In this document: positions 1 to 9,667 of the stretch, one piece after another
Numbering within the stretch: position 1 is the first letter of the stretch
Layout of the letters: every line of letters begins with the position of its first letter
From: Pseudomonadota bacterium
GTDB taxonomy: Bacteria > Pseudomonadota > Gammaproteobacteria > Burkholderiales > Burkholderiaceae_C
Length of the DNA stretch: 64,000 nt
Direction: 5' to 3'
Assembly (NCBI GenBank): GCA_018241225.1
Contig: JAFEEG010000019.1
Location: 1 to 64,000, forward strand
The notes under the pieces: generated by a model
Database searches by the model: none
What the model was told of the DNA's origin: nothing
The model's input: the letters and a program-made list of their open reading frames with translations, nothing else
Program-made: the position numbers and the translations under genes

Positions 1-1020
1 CGCGTACAGCGACGAGGCGTCCGCTGCCACCAGCGCGGGCAGGTTGGTTTCGCCCACGATGGTCACGCCGTGCTTGAGCACGGTCTTGTCGGCTTCCGAA
101 ATCGTGCAGTTGCCGCCCCCCATCCCGCCATTCGCGTCGGCGCCGCGGCCGGCAGCGATGTCCACGATGACAGAGCCCGGCTTCATGGACTTGACCATGT
201 CCTCGGTGATGAGCGTCGGGGCGGCGCGCCCCGGGATGAGCGCGGTGCTGATCACCACGTCGGCGGCGGCCACGCGCTTGGCCACTTCCACCTGCTGGCG
301 CGCCAGCCAGCTCGCGGGCATGGGGCGGGCATAGCCGCCCACGCCTTCGGCCGCTTCCTTTTCTTCAGCCGTTTCGTAGGGCACGTCGATGAACTTGCCG
401 CCCAGCGATTCGACCTGCTCCTTGACGCTGGGGCGAACGTCGGAGGCTTCGATCACGGCGCCCAGGCGCTTGGCCGTGGCAATGGCCTGAAGACCGGCCA
501 CGCCCACGCCCAGGATCACCACGCGGGCGGCCTTGACGGTGCCCGCCGCGGTCATGAGCATGGGGAAGAAGCGCTGGTACTTGTCCGCGGCGGTCATCAC
601 GGCCTTGTAGCCGGCGATGTTGGCCTGCGAGGAGAGCACGTCCATGCTCTGCGCTCGCGTGGTGCGCGGCGCCGCTTCCAGCGCAAAGGCCGTCAGGTTG
701 GCCGCGGCCAGGCGCTGCAGCCCGGGCGCGTCGAAGGGGTTGAGCATGCCCACCACGGCGGTGCCGGGTTTCATGAGGGCGATCTCGTTGTCAAAGGGCG
801 AGCGCACCTTCAGCACGATCTCGGCGCCAAAGGCGCCAGCCGCATCGGTGATCTCGGCACCAGCGCCCTGGTAGGCCGCGTCGGTGGCCGCGGCCGTGAG
901 GCCTGCGCCCGATTGCACGCGGACCACATGACCCAGCGCTACGAGTTTCTTGGCCGTCTCGGGGGTCACGGCCACACGGGTTTCGCCTGCCGTCGTCTCG
1001 GCAGGCACGCCAATCAACAT
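1..1020 (-). CDS. pntA: NAD(P) transhydrogenase subunit alpha, N-terminal part (partial)
   Basis: This encodes the NAD(H)-binding domain I of the proton-translocating transhydrogenase, which passes hydride between NADH and NADP+ at the inner membrane. The visible 340 residues begin MLIGVPAETTAGETRVAVTP, the conserved alanine dehydrogenase/PNT N-terminus. A Rossmann motif GVGVAGLQAIATAKRLGA lies near residue 170, and the RQQ-type catalytic region and the MKPGSVIVDIAAGRGA segment follow. The reading frame runs off the left window edge, so the C-terminus is missing; by family length only a few dozen residues are lost. Betaproteobacteria usually split PntA, with the membrane subunits in the next genes, which would lie outside the window. 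The start at 1020 has no closer alternative. Confidence 0.95.
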   Translation of the reverse strand, partial: MLIGVPAETTAGETRVAVTPETAKKLVALGHVVRVQSGAGLTAAATDAAYQGAGAEITDAAGAFGAEIVLKVRSPFDNEIALMKPGTAVVGMLNPFDAPGLQRLAAANLTAFALEAAPRTTRAQSMDVLSSQANIAGYKAVMTAADKYQRFFPMLMTAAGTVKAARVVILGVGVAGLQAIATAKRLGAVIEASDVRPSVKEQVESLGGKFIDVPYETAEEKEAAEGVGGYARPMPASWLARQQVEVAKRVAAADVVISTALIPGRAAPTLITEDMVKSMKPGSVIVDIAAGRGADANGGMGGGNCTISEADKTVLKHGVTIVGETNLPALVAADASSLYA

Positions 1021-1284
1021 ACGTTCGTCTCCTCAGGCTGGGTTCAGCGCAAAACCGCGCGAGCTTACCCGAAGATTACAAAAGGTCACCCTGTTGGCGG
1101 CTGTTGATGCGCAGATGTGATGTGTTGACGCAATTTCCGGCCCGAGTCATTGACAGGCGCGCTCTATCTTGGTGCGGCAACCGTCGGGTTTTACGATGTA
1201 CACGGACTATCGTGAATTTTCACTCGATAGTTCATCGCGGCACTCGACGATGATCTTTCTCAGCTCGAGCTGATTCAAAACACC

Positions 1285-1965
1285 ATGAGTGGCATTCAAC
1301 ATGAATGCCATGTCTATTCCGAGGGCCAGGCCCTCCTGCGCGACCTGCGCCAGCAATCCTTCGACCTGCTGATCCTCGACTGGACGCTGCACGACATCTT
1401 GGGTCCGGCAATCGTCAAGTGGGTGCGCGAAGAACTCGCAAGTCGCATTCCTATCCTGTTTGTCACCAATCGGCGCGCCGAGGCGGACCTGGTGGCGGGC
1501 CTGTCGGCCGGCGCCGACGACTTCATGGTCAAGCCGATCAGCGTGGTCGAGCTCGAAGCGCGCGTGCATGCCCTGCTGCGACGCGCCTATCCGAGCCATC
1601 ACGACGCCGAACTCGAGTTCGGCCCGTACCACTTCTTCCCGCAGGCGCGCACGCTGCACGTCAATGGCGAGGCAGTAGACCTCAAGCATCGCGAGTACGA
1701 ACTGGCGCTGTTCCTGTTCCAGATCCTCGGGCGCCTGCTCTCTCGCGAGCATCTGCGCGAAGCGGTATGGGGGCGCGGCCCGGAAGAGCCTTCGCGTTCG
1801 CTCGACACCCATATCTCGCGCCTTCGCACCAAGCTGTCGCTGCGTCTGTCCAACGGCTTTCTGCTGTCTGCCGTGTATGGCCTGGGGTATCGACTCGAAA
1901 CGGTGGAAGTGGCATCGCTGTCCACCTTTGGCCACGACCCTGACGCAACGCACGCGGAGTCTTGA
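1285..1965 (+). CDS. OmpR-family response regulator, 5' end apparently damaged
   Basis: This is a receiver plus winged-helix DNA-binding regulator. From the first in-frame ATG the product has 226 residues, with the phospho-acceptor in LLILDW (D32), the switch Thr in LFVTNR, the conserved Lys in FMVKPI and a C-terminal trans_reg_C domain ending in GLGYRLE. The first beta strand and acidic pocket are missing from this product. They are encoded just upstream in the same frame (FIAALDDDLSQLELIQ, from 1231), but a TAG at 1228-1230 precedes them and no ATG, GTG or TTG opens that stretch. Either an ATC at 1234 is used or the true start has mutated. The partner kinase downstream is multiply frameshifted, so the module may be dead. 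Confidence 0.75.
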   Translation: MSGIQHECHVYSEGQALLRDLRQQSFDLLILDWTLHDILGPAIVKWVREELASRIPILFVTNRRAEADLVAGLSAGADDFMVKPISVVELEARVHALLRRAYPSHHDAELEFGPYHFFPQARTLHVNGEAVDLKHREYELALFLFQILGRLLSREHLREAVWGRGPEEPSRSLDTHISRLRTKLSLRLSNGFLLSAVYGLGYRLETVEVASLSTFGHDPDATHAES

Positions 1966-1970
1966 GGGTG

Positions 1971-2273
1971 ATGCGCCGACGCGCATTGGCCACCGTGCTG
2001 TGGGCATGCGCGCTCGCCGCGCTAGGGCCTGCCGGCGCGCATGCGCAAGTCGCATCGTCGCCGGCCGCCCGGCCTGACAACAGCGTCAGCCTGCGACTGG
2101 CCGACGGCAGCATCATCCGCATTCCTTGCGACAAGGCGACCTCGGGCTGTGCGAGCGGCTCCGCGCCCGAGAACGCCTGGATCACCGGCAGCGCCCGCCG
2201 CGCCCCGCTCAAGCGAGGTTCGAAGCTCTTCGACGCCGGCAAGCCCGGCGTGGTCGCCAGCATCCGCGGCTAG
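1971..2273 (+). CDS. Small exported protein, possible truncated FecR-like domain
   Basis: The product has about 100 residues with a clear signal peptide (MRRRALATVLWACALAALG, then AHAQ near residue 27). The mature part starts with SVSLRLADGSIIRIP, the opening usual in periplasmic FecR-domain proteins, and ends with VVASIRG just where FecR domains continue with RGT-x-F. A stop follows immediately, so the protein looks truncated and possibly internally altered. A GTG at 1968 and a TTG at 1962 are alternative starts; ATG 1971 was chosen. It sits 5 bp after the response regulator and before a CHASE2 kinase gene. I believe FecR-type proteins accompany CHASE2 kinases in related bacteria, but that is from memory, and the FecR assignment is inference. 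Confidence 0.5.
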   Translation: MRRRALATVLWACALAALGPAGAHAQVASSPAARPDNSVSLRLADGSIIRIPCDKATSGCASGSAPENAWITGSARRAPLKRGSKLFDAGKPGVVASIRG

Positions 2274-2309
2274 GCAAGTTTCACAAGCGAGTCCGGCGGC
2301 GCACCTGCA

Positions 2310-4726
2310 ATGCCCTTCTCAACGTTGCCCTCCCCCTCAGGCCCGTCAGAGCGCTCCTGGCGCGCACGCCTGCTGGAGCTGGTGCGCCGGCGGCTGTCCT
2401 GGCTCCTGCTTGCCGCTGGTTCGCTCTTCGCTGGTGGCGTGGCTGACGCTGGGGCACCACTTCATGCGGGCCGACCAGGCGCTTCTGGACACCGTCCTGG
2501 ACTGGGTGCGCCCCACGCCTGCCAGCAACATCGTGATCGTCGCCATCGACGATCCGAGCGTGGAGGCCATAGGCCGGCCGCTGGCCGTGGCGGCGGTCGC
2601 TGCATGCGGAACTTCTGCGCCGCATTTCGATGGACAGCCCACGCTGCATCGGGCTGGATCTGATCCTTGACGACGCCAATTCACTCTACCCCCAGGACGA
2701 CGCGCTGCTGGCCCAGCGCATGACGGCCGCGGGCTGCGTGGTGCTTCCCGTGGCCATCCAGGTGCCGGGCAACAACGAACAACTGCAGTCCGAGGTACTG
2801 CCGACCCGTCCGCTCGCCGATGCGGCGACTGCGCTGGGCCATTCGCACCTGGCGATCAACAGCGAGGACGACATCCAGGGCGCCTACATCCTCGAAGGTT
2901 TTCCTGGCCGACATTGGCCCCAGTTCTCCCTGGCGATCCATCAGGCGGCCAGCGGTACATTGAAGCCGCCGCCCTCGCATGCCAGGGCGCACATACTTCG
3001 CCGCCCGAGGGCCGCTGGCAGCGGCTGCATGAAGAACTGCTGATCTACAACAAGCCGTCGGCCAGCTTCCAGACGGTGTCCTACGTCGATGTGCTGCGCG
3101 GCGATGTGCCGCCGGAGATCTTTCGCGACCCGTACGTGCTGGTGGGGCCTACGTCGGAAACCATCGCCGACATGTTCGCGCTGCGTTCGCCCGACTACCT
3201 GGTGCCGGGTGTGGAGTTGGCCGCCACCATGCTGCAGGCGTTCGACCGCAACCAGCACATCCATCCTGCAAAGGCGTGGCACCACCTGGCCTTCAACCTG
3301 ATCCCGATGGTGATCGTGCTCTTCGGCCTTCTGTGGCTCAGTCCGGTGGGTGTCTTTGCACTGATCGGCTCCATGGTGCTCATGCGCCTGGGACTTCAGG
3401 CGGCGCAGCCCTTGCTGGGCATTCGCTTCAATGCGGCTGCGGGCCTGGGCGGACTCCTGCTGGTGTACCCGGTGTGGAGCCTGATGCGGCCGACGACCGC
3501 CTATCGCTTTTTGCAGCGCGGCACTTCGGAGCTCAAACACGGTGCTTGCAGGCCTGGCCATGCCCAACGCACCGGAGCTGTCAGGCGACTTCCTCGACCG
3601 CGAAATCGACGCAACGGCAGTGGCCGTGCAACGCGTGCGCAACTTGCATCGCTTCGTACGCGATGCCATCGACCACCTGCACGACGCCAATCTCGTACTC
3701 AATCGCAGCGGCAGGGTCTTCCTGGCCAATCGAGCAGCCGCGCGGCATTGGGATCGCGGGGCATGGCTGCTGGTGGGGCAGGACGCACACGAACTGCTCG
3801 CCGACATAAGCGCGCGCCACAACGGCCAGCCGATGATCGTGCCGGGCTCGTTCAGCTCGAGCCATGTCGTGCCGATCGCCGGCGAAGGCGAAGACTCGGC
3901 GGGTCGCATCCTGCTGGTGCGTTTCGTGCCCTTCTTCAATGCCGACGATGCCTACGCCGGGTGGATGGTCACACTGGTGGACCTGACGGAGATTCGTCGC
4001 GCGCAGGCGCAGCGCGACGAGGCCCTGCGCTTCATTTCGCACGACATCCGCGAGCCGACCGCGGCGATCCTGACCGTGCTGGAGCTGTCTCGGGCCGACC
4101 CTGCATCGCTGCCGCACGATGTGATGCTCAAGCGCATCGAGCAGCACGCACGCACCGGGCTTGCGCTGGCCGACGGATTCGTCAACCTTGCGCGGGCAGA
4201 GGCGCAGCCGTTCAAGCCCGAGGCGCTGGATCTGCTCGAACTGGGCATGCAAGCCGTGGACAACACCTGGGCCAGCGCTCGCCGCAAGGAGGTGAGCGTG
4301 GAGTTCGAGACCGAGCTGGAAGAAGCCCCCTTCACCGGCGATCGCGACCTTCTGTCGCGCGCCCTGGCCAACCTGTTGAGCAACGCACTGAAGTTCTCGC
4401 CCACCGGGGGACGCGTCACCTGCCGCGTGGCGCAGCGCGCATCCGACTGGACCATGGCGGTCACGGATCAAGGCCCTGGCGTTCCCAAGGATCTGCAGTC
4501 CAAGCTGTTCCAGCCCGTCCACCGACTGCACAAGGAGTCGCATCCCGAGGTGCATGGCGTCGGCCTTGGCCTGCTGCTGGTGCGCACGACCATGCAGCGA
4601 CACGGCGGCTCCGTGGAAATCGAAAGCGCCGAAGGTGAGGGCTGCACCTTCGTCCTCGTGCTTCCCAAGCCGAGTGCGGATGTAATCTTGCAACCTGCGA
4701 ACCACACGCAAGAACAGAACACATGA
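2310..4726 (+). pseudogene. CHASE2-domain sensor histidine kinase, multiply frameshifted
   Basis: The parts assemble into one sensor kinase read in three frames. The N-terminal helix (MPFSTLPSPSG, 2310 frame) is followed by CHASE2 start VRPTPASNIVIVAIDDPS in the next frame and GRWPWRRSLHAELLRRI onward in a third. CHASE2 end and three TM helices (about 3070-3510) follow in another frame, then a PAS-like segment and an intact kinase core from about 3542. That core has an H-box (FISHDIREP), N-box (NLLSNALKFSP), G1 (DQGPGVP) and G2 (GVGLGLLLV). Frame changes fall near 2430-2445, 2570-2580, 2940-2955 and 3510-3530. The one near 2575 equals an extra GGCC. The 3' segment (GTG 3542 to 4726, 394 residues) could still make a soluble kinase fragment. 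Its stop overlaps the Nudix start (ATGA). Confidence 0.8.
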
Positions 4727-5196
4727 CCAAGCATCGCTGGAAACCCAACGTGACGGTGGCAGCCGTGATCGAACAGGACGGCCGCTTCATGCTGGTGGAG
4801 GAACACACTTCCGCCGGCCTGATGCTCAATACCCCGGCCGGACACCTGGACCCGGGCGAGTCGCCGGCCGAAGGCTGCGCACGGGAGGCGCTGGAAGAAA
4901 CCGCGCACCATTTCACGCCAACGGCATTGCTGGGCGTCTACATGGCCCGCACGCGCAGCGCTTCGCAAGACGTGACCTACATGCGCTTTGCCTTCTGCGG
5001 CGAACTGGGCGAGCGCGAGCCGGGCCGCGCGCTGGACCACGGCATCGTACGTACGCTGTGGATGACGCCCGAGGAAATCCGGGCGAGCGTCGCGCGCCAC
5101 CGCAGCCCGCTGCTGCTGCAGTGCGTGGAAGACTACCTGTCGGGTCGACGTCATCCGCTGTCCCTCGTGCAGGTCGACCCGTCTGTGCACGGCTAG
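4723..5196 (+). CDS. NUDIX hydrolase
   Basis: This 157-residue Nudix-fold pyrophosphohydrolase has an intact Nudix box at residues 40-61: G40-HLDPG-E46, then REALEET with the metal-binding Glu pair at 58-59. The closest remembered family is the NudJ-like phosphatase group, which cleaves nucleoside or prenyl pyrophosphates; the substrate cannot be read from sequence. The ATG overlaps the histidine kinase stop (ATGA), so the two were once translationally coupled. mnmA follows after 60 bp. In many betaproteobacteria a nudJ-like gene precedes mnmA, which supports the assignment. Confidence 0.9.
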   Translation: MTKHRWKPNVTVAAVIEQDGRFMLVEEHTSAGLMLNTPAGHLDPGESPAEGCAREALEETAHHFTPTALLGVYMARTRSASQDVTYMRFAFCGELGEREPGRALDHGIVRTLWMTPEEIRASVARHRSPLLLQCVEDYLSGRRHPLSLVQVDPSVHG

Positions 5197-5256
5197 CGCG
5201 CACGCATTTCCCGTACGCAGGCGCCGGGGCGGCCGGCCTGGGACAATCGGGGGTCT

Positions 5257-6375
5257 ATGAGCACGAAGAAGAAGCGCGTGGTGGTGGGCCTGTCCGGCGG
5301 AGTCGATTCCGCGGTGACGGCCTATCTGCTCAAGGAACAGGGTCATGAAGTCATCGGCATCTTCATGAAGAACTGGGAAGACGACGACGACAGCGAGTAC
5401 TGCTCCTCCAACATCGACTTCGTCGATGCCGCCAGCGTGGCGGACGTGCTGGGGATCGAGATCGAGCACGTCAACTTCGCAGCCGACTACAAGGACCGCG
5501 TGTTCGCCGAGTTCCTGCGCGAGTATCAGGCGGGGCGCACCCCCAACCCCGACGTGCTGTGCAACGCCGAGATCAAGTTCAAGGCCTTTCTCGACCACGC
5601 CATGCGCCTTGGTGCCGAGCAGATTGCCACGGGCCACTATGCAAGGGTGCGCTTCAACCAGGGCACGGGGCGCCACGAGCTGCTCAAAGGGCTGGACCCG
5701 GCCAAGGACCAGAGCTACTTCCTGCATCGCCTGAACCAGCAGCAGTTGTCCAAGACGCTGTTCCCGGTGGGCGAGCTGCGCAAGACGGAGGTGCGGCGCA
5801 TTGCCACCGAAATCGGCCTGCCCAACGCCAGGAAGAAGGATTCCACCGGCATCTGCTTCATTGGCGAGCGGCCTTTTCGCGAGTTCCTCAACCGCTACAT
5901 CAGCAAGGAGCCGGGCCCGATCCGCGACGAGCGCGGGCGCGTGCTTGGCCAGCACCAGGGCCTGTCCTTCTATACGCTGGGCCAGCGCCAGGGGCTGGGC
6001 ATCGGCGGCGTGAAGGACAAGGGCGCTGCGCGCGGCGGCGGCGACCATGCGCCATGGTTCGTGGCTCGCAAGGACATGGCCGCCAATACGCTGTGGGTGG
6101 TGCAGGGACACGACCACCCGTGGCTGCTGTCCAGCGCGCTCGAAGCCGACGACACCAGCTGGGTGGCAGGCGTGGCCCCCACCCCCGGCGCCTACGCGGC
6201 CAAGTCACGCTACCGGCAAGCGGATGCCCCATGCACGCTGGCCCACAGCGGCGCCGGCGGCGCCTTCCGGCTCGACTTCCCTGAAGCGCAGTGGGCCGTC
6301 ACGCCCGGCCAGTCGGCCGTGCTCTATGACGGCGAGGTGTGCCTGGGCGGCGGCGTGATCTCCAGCGCCGCCTGA
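5257..6375 (+). CDS. mnmA: tRNA-specific 2-thiouridylase MnmA
   Basis: This enzyme installs the 2-thio group on uridine 34 of tRNA-Lys, -Glu and -Gln, using sulfur relayed from IscS. The 372 residues show the N-type ATP pyrophosphatase P-loop SGGVDSAV (residues 13-20). The two catalytic cysteines are C102 (in [12 protein letters not shown]) and C200 (in STGICFIG). A central domain and C-terminal beta-barrel ([19 protein letters not shown]) complete it. Length matches the family. The ATG at 5257 begins [15 protein letters not shown], the usual betaproteobacterial N-terminus. Confidence 0.97.
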   Translation: MSTKKKRVVVGLSGGVDSAVTAYLLKEQGHEVIGIFMKNWEDDDDSEYCSSNIDFVDAASVADVLGIEIEHVNFAADYKDRVFAEFLREYQAGRTPNPDVLCNAEIKFKAFLDHAMRLGAEQIATGHYARVRFNQGTGRHELLKGLDPAKDQSYFLHRLNQQQLSKTLFPVGELRKTEVRRIATEIGLPNARKKDSTGICFIGERPFREFLNRYISKEPGPIRDERGRVLGQHQGLSFYTLGQRQGLGIGGVKDKGAARGGGDHAPWFVARKDMAANTLWVVQGHDHPWLLSSALEADDTSWVAGVAPTPGAYAAKSRYRQADAPCTLAHSGAGGAFRLDFPEAQWAVTPGQSAVLYDGEVCLGGGVISSAA

Positions 6376-6382
6376 ACCCGAC

Positions 6383-7366
6383 TCAGGCCTGTGCGAGCTG
6401 CGCCAGCAGCTCGTACGAACGCAAGCGCGCCTGGTGGTCGAAGACCTGCGAGGTCACCATCAGTTCATCGGCGCCGGTACGTGCCACGAAGGCATCGACG
6501 GCCGCCCGAACAGTTTGCGGCGAGCCCACGGCGGAGCAGGACAACACCGAATCCAGCAGCGCTGCCTCGGCCGGACCGACACGCTCGCGGTAGCCTTCGA
6601 CGGGCGCCGGCAACCTGCCTGGGCGACCGCTGCGCAGGTTGACGAAGGCCTGCTGCCATGAACTGGCGCGAAAACGCGCCTCTTCGTCGGTATCTGCGCA
6701 GAAAACGTTGAAACCGAGCATCACGTAGGGTTTGGCCAGCTGCGCCGACGGCTGGAAGGTGCTGCGGTAGATCTCGATGGCCTGCATGAGCTGCTGCGGC
6801 GCGAAATGCGAGGCAAAGGCATAGGGCAGCCCCAGATGCGCCGCCAGTTGGGCGCCGAAGGTGCTCGAGCCCAGGATCCAGATGGGCACTTCCAACCCGC
6901 GGCCGGGTACGGCCATCACGGACTGGCGCGGCTCCTTGGACATGAAATCCATGAGTTCCAGTACGTCCTGCGGGAACTGCTCGGAATTGGTGTCCAGGTC
7001 GCGGCGCAGCGCGCGTGCGGTGCGCTGGTCCGAACCGGGTGCGCGGCCCAGGCCCAGGTCAACGCGCCCCGGATAGAGCGACTCCAGCGTGCCGAACTGC
7101 TCGGCAATCACCAGCGGCGAATGGTTGGGCAGCATGACGCCGCCCGCGCCGATGCGAATGGTGGAGGTGCCGGCGCCCACGTGCGAGAGCAGCACCGCGG
7201 TGGCGGCGCTGGCGATGCCGGGCATGCCGTGGTGCTCGGCAAGCCAGTAGCGCTTGTAGCCCAAGCGCTCGCCATGCTGCGCCAAGGACAGGGAATTGCG
7301 GAACGACTGAGCGGCGTCGCCGCCCTCACAGATGGGCGATAGATCGAGGATGGAGAAGGGAGGCAT
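6383..7366 (-). CDS. LLM-class flavin-dependent oxidoreductase (YhbW-like)
   Basis: This 327-residue luciferase-like TIM-barrel monooxygenase is close to E. coli YhbW. It starts [14 protein letters not shown] and has the family blocks [36 protein letters not shown] and [19 protein letters not shown]; it ends with [13 protein letters not shown]. Such enzymes use FMNH2 and oxygen, but the YhbW substrate is not established. The start was placed at the ATG at 7366 because the YhbW family begins there; upstream in-frame ATGs at 7423, 7393, 7378 and 7375 would add a non-conserved leader. It is convergent with mnmA (7 bp apart) and divergent from the siderophore receptor. Confidence 0.9.
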   Translation of the reverse strand: MPPFSILDLSPICEGGDAAQSFRNSLSLAQHGERLGYKRYWLAEHHGMPGIASAATAVLLSHVGAGTSTIRIGAGGVMLPNHSPLVIAEQFGTLESLYPGRVDLGLGRAPGSDQRTARALRRDLDTNSEQFPQDVLELMDFMSKEPRQSVMAVPGRGLEVPIWILGSSTFGAQLAAHLGLPYAFASHFAPQQLMQAIEIYRSTFQPSAQLAKPYVMLGFNVFCADTDEEARFRASSWQQAFVNLRSGRPGRLPAPVEGYRERVGPAEAALLDSVLSCSAVGSPQTVRAAVDAFVARTGADELMVTSQVFDHQARLRSYELLAQLAQA

Positions 7367-7492
7367 GGCCGCCATCATGGCCAAAAGAGGCATCCCTTGC
7401 TGGCGTCGGGATGCGCGAGACAACGCGACGATAACCCGGGTGAAACCACTTGATTCGCGTGACTTTTCATGTGTTTTTGTTTGTCTTTCATA

Positions 7493-7513
7493 GAATACGA
7501 ATCGTTCGCATTC
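7493..7513. promoter_or_regulatory. Candidate Fur box
   Basis: This is a 21-bp imperfect palindrome: left arm GAATaCGAA, centre TCG, right arm TTCGcATTC. Sixteen of 21 positions are symmetric. It resembles the GCGAATNATTCGC type of Fur site seen before betaproteobacterial iron genes. It lies 40 bp upstream of the TonB receptor ATG, where bound Fur would block transcription in iron-replete cells. A TAGAAT hexamer at 7491-7496 overlaps it and could be a -10 element. Confidence 0.65.
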
Positions 7514-7552
7514 TCTAATTCAGACCAAGAATCCAACCGAAAAGAACTGGAA

Positions 7553-9661
7553 ATGAGCGCTCACTTTCGCCAAAATAGCACCACCGCCTTAGTCTCTTGC
7601 TTTATCGCGATTGGAGCTTCGCCGCAGTTCGCCACCGCACAAACCAGTTCCGGCGCCGTGCTGCCAGAAGTCCGGGTAGATGCCGATGCCACGCCAGAAA
7701 CCGCCACGACGCCCGTGATCGGCTACCGTGCCAAGAACGCCGTCACCGCCACCAAGACCGATACCCCGCTGTCCGAAACGCCTCAATCGGTGACAGTGGT
7801 GCCGCGCGACCAGATGGTGGACCAAGGCGCAACGACCCTGCAGGACGCCCTCAACTACGCCGCCGGTGTTCGCTCCGACGCCTATGGCCTGGACGGACGG
7901 ACCGACTCGGTACGCATTCGCGGCAGCTATCCAGACATCTACCTGGATGGACTGCGCCAGAACTACGGCTACTACACCAGCACCACCCGCACGGAGCCCT
8001 ACACCCTGGAAAGACTGGAAGTACTGCGCGGCCCCTCGGGAATGCTCTACGGCTCGGGCACGGCGGCAGGCATTGTCAACATGGTGAGCAAGCGGCCTCA
8101 ACTGGAAACGCAGCGCGAAGTGGGCGTGGAGTTCGGCAGTTACGGCCGCAAGCAGATCCAGGCCGACCTGACCGGCGCCCTGACCGATACCGGCGAGTGG
8201 TCCTACCGCCTGATCGCCTTGCAACGCAAGTCGGACACCCAGGTCGACTACGTGCCCGACGATCGCACCGTCTTGGCGCCCTCGCTCACCTGGCGACCGA
8301 GCGGCGCCACGTCCCTCACGCTGCAGGCGCTCTACCAGAAGGACAAGGCCGGCAGCACCTCGCAGTTCTTCCCGTGGGAAGGCACGCTGCTGCCCAACCC
8401 CAATGGCCAACTGCCCAGCAGCCGCTTCATCGGCGAGCCGGGCGACTACTACAACAGCGAGCGCAAGAGCTTCGGCTGGCAGTTCGAGCACAAGTTCACC
8501 AGCGACTGGGCTTTCCGCCAGAACTTCCGGTACGCCAAGAACGAAAACGACAACCGCTACCACTGGGGCGACTCGTTCACCATCCCGGGTGGCTGGGGCT
8601 CCGACCCCATCAACAAGCGCATCCTCGGCCGTTATCTCGACTACTCGCTCACGAAGAACGACATGTCGGTGATGGACAACAACGTCGAGGGCCATTTCGA
8701 CACCGGCGGGCTCAAGCACACGGTGTTGATTGGCGCCGACTTCTCGCGCCAGAAGGAAAACGTCTACGGCGGCACCGTGGGCTACAGCGAGATCGACGCC
8801 TATGCGCCGGTCTATGGCAACCTGGAGCCGCTGCCGGCCACGCGCGACCCGCTGCCGCAGACGACCCAGCGCAGCATGGGCCTGTATGTGCAGGACCAGA
8901 TGAAGCTGGACAACTGGGTGTTCCTCGCCGGCCTGCGCCGCGACTGGACTCAATCCACGGCAGAAGGCTCGCCCGACCAGAAGGACGACGCCACCACCAA
9001 GCGCTTTGCGCTGCTGTATGCGCATCCGAGCGGATGGTCGCCGTACCTGAGCTACGCCGAGTCCTTCACGCCCCAGGCGCCGCAGCTGGGCCAGATGCTC
9101 AAGCCGCTGCGCGGCGAGCAGTGGGAAGCCGGCCTGAAGTACGAGCCCAAGGATCGTCCTCTGGCATTCAGCGCTGCGGTGTACGACCTGCGGGAAAAGG
9201 ACCGCACCACGTCGCCCGAACCCAATGTCATCACGCAGCTTGACGATACGAAGACCCGCGGCGTCGAGCTGGAGGCGCGTGGCCGCATCACCCCTGCACT
9301 GGACCTGATCGCCAACTACACCTACACGGATGTCGACCCGACGCTCGAGGGCCTGCCCGAAAACATGGCCAGCGTCTGGGCCAAGTACCGCTTCCAGATC
9401 GCCGGGATGCCCGGCTTCGCCGTGGGCGCCGGCGTGCGCTGGATGAGCGCGTTTCGCGATGTTTCGTACGGCATCGGCCCCGAAGTCCCCAGCCAGACTT
9501 TGATGGACGCGATGGTCTCCTGGGAAAATGCGCAGTGGCGACTCGCCCTGACCATCAACAACCTGACCGACAAGACCTACTTCAGCACTTGCCTGTCGCG
9601 CGGCGATTGCTGGTACGGTGCGCGCCGCAACGTCGTGGCCAGCGCCACCTACCGTTTCTAA
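7553..9661 (+). CDS. TonB-dependent siderophore receptor
   Basis: This 702-residue outer-membrane ferric-siderophore transporter has a signal peptide ending near residue 27 (ATAQ), a possible TonB box (LPEVRVDA, about residues 37-44) and a plug domain (ETPQSVTVVPRDQM to RLEVLRGPSGMLYGSGTAAGIVNMVSKRP). A beta-barrel follows, ending in an aromatic Phe (SATYRF). There is no STN signalling domain, so it is not of the FecA/FpvA trans-signalling type. The sequence resembles the FhuE/FoxA group; the ligand is unknown. ATG 7553 was preferred over upstream in-frame codons because the signal peptide starts there. It lies first in an apparent three-gene iron operon behind a Fur-like palindrome. Confidence 0.92.
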   Translation: MSAHFRQNSTTALVSCFIAIGASPQFATAQTSSGAVLPEVRVDADATPETATTPVIGYRAKNAVTATKTDTPLSETPQSVTVVPRDQMVDQGATTLQDALNYAAGVRSDAYGLDGRTDSVRIRGSYPDIYLDGLRQNYGYYTSTTRTEPYTLERLEVLRGPSGMLYGSGTAAGIVNMVSKRPQLETQREVGVEFGSYGRKQIQADLTGALTDTGEWSYRLIALQRKSDTQVDYVPDDRTVLAPSLTWRPSGATSLTLQALYQKDKAGSTSQFFPWEGTLLPNPNGQLPSSRFIGEPGDYYNSERKSFGWQFEHKFTSDWAFRQNFRYAKNENDNRYHWGDSFTIPGGWGSDPINKRILGRYLDYSLTKNDMSVMDNNVEGHFDTGGLKHTVLIGADFSRQKENVYGGTVGYSEIDAYAPVYGNLEPLPATRDPLPQTTQRSMGLYVQDQMKLDNWVFLAGLRRDWTQSTAEGSPDQKDDATTKRFALLYAHPSGWSPYLSYAESFTPQAPQLGQMLKPLRGEQWEAGLKYEPKDRPLAFSAAVYDLREKDRTTSPEPNVITQLDDTKTRGVELEARGRITPALDLIANYTYTDVDPTLEGLPENMASVWAKYRFQIAGMPGFAVGAGVRWMSAFRDVSYGIGPEVPSQTLMDAMVSWENAQWRLALTINNLTDKTYFSTCLSRGDCWYGARRNVVASATYRF

Positions 9662-9667
9662 GACCCC

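Noticed and set aside
1150..1180. TTGACA at 1150-1155 as a sigma-70 promoter for the response regulator
   Set aside because: No acceptable -10 hexamer lies 16-18 bp downstream, so the -35 match alone is not supportive.
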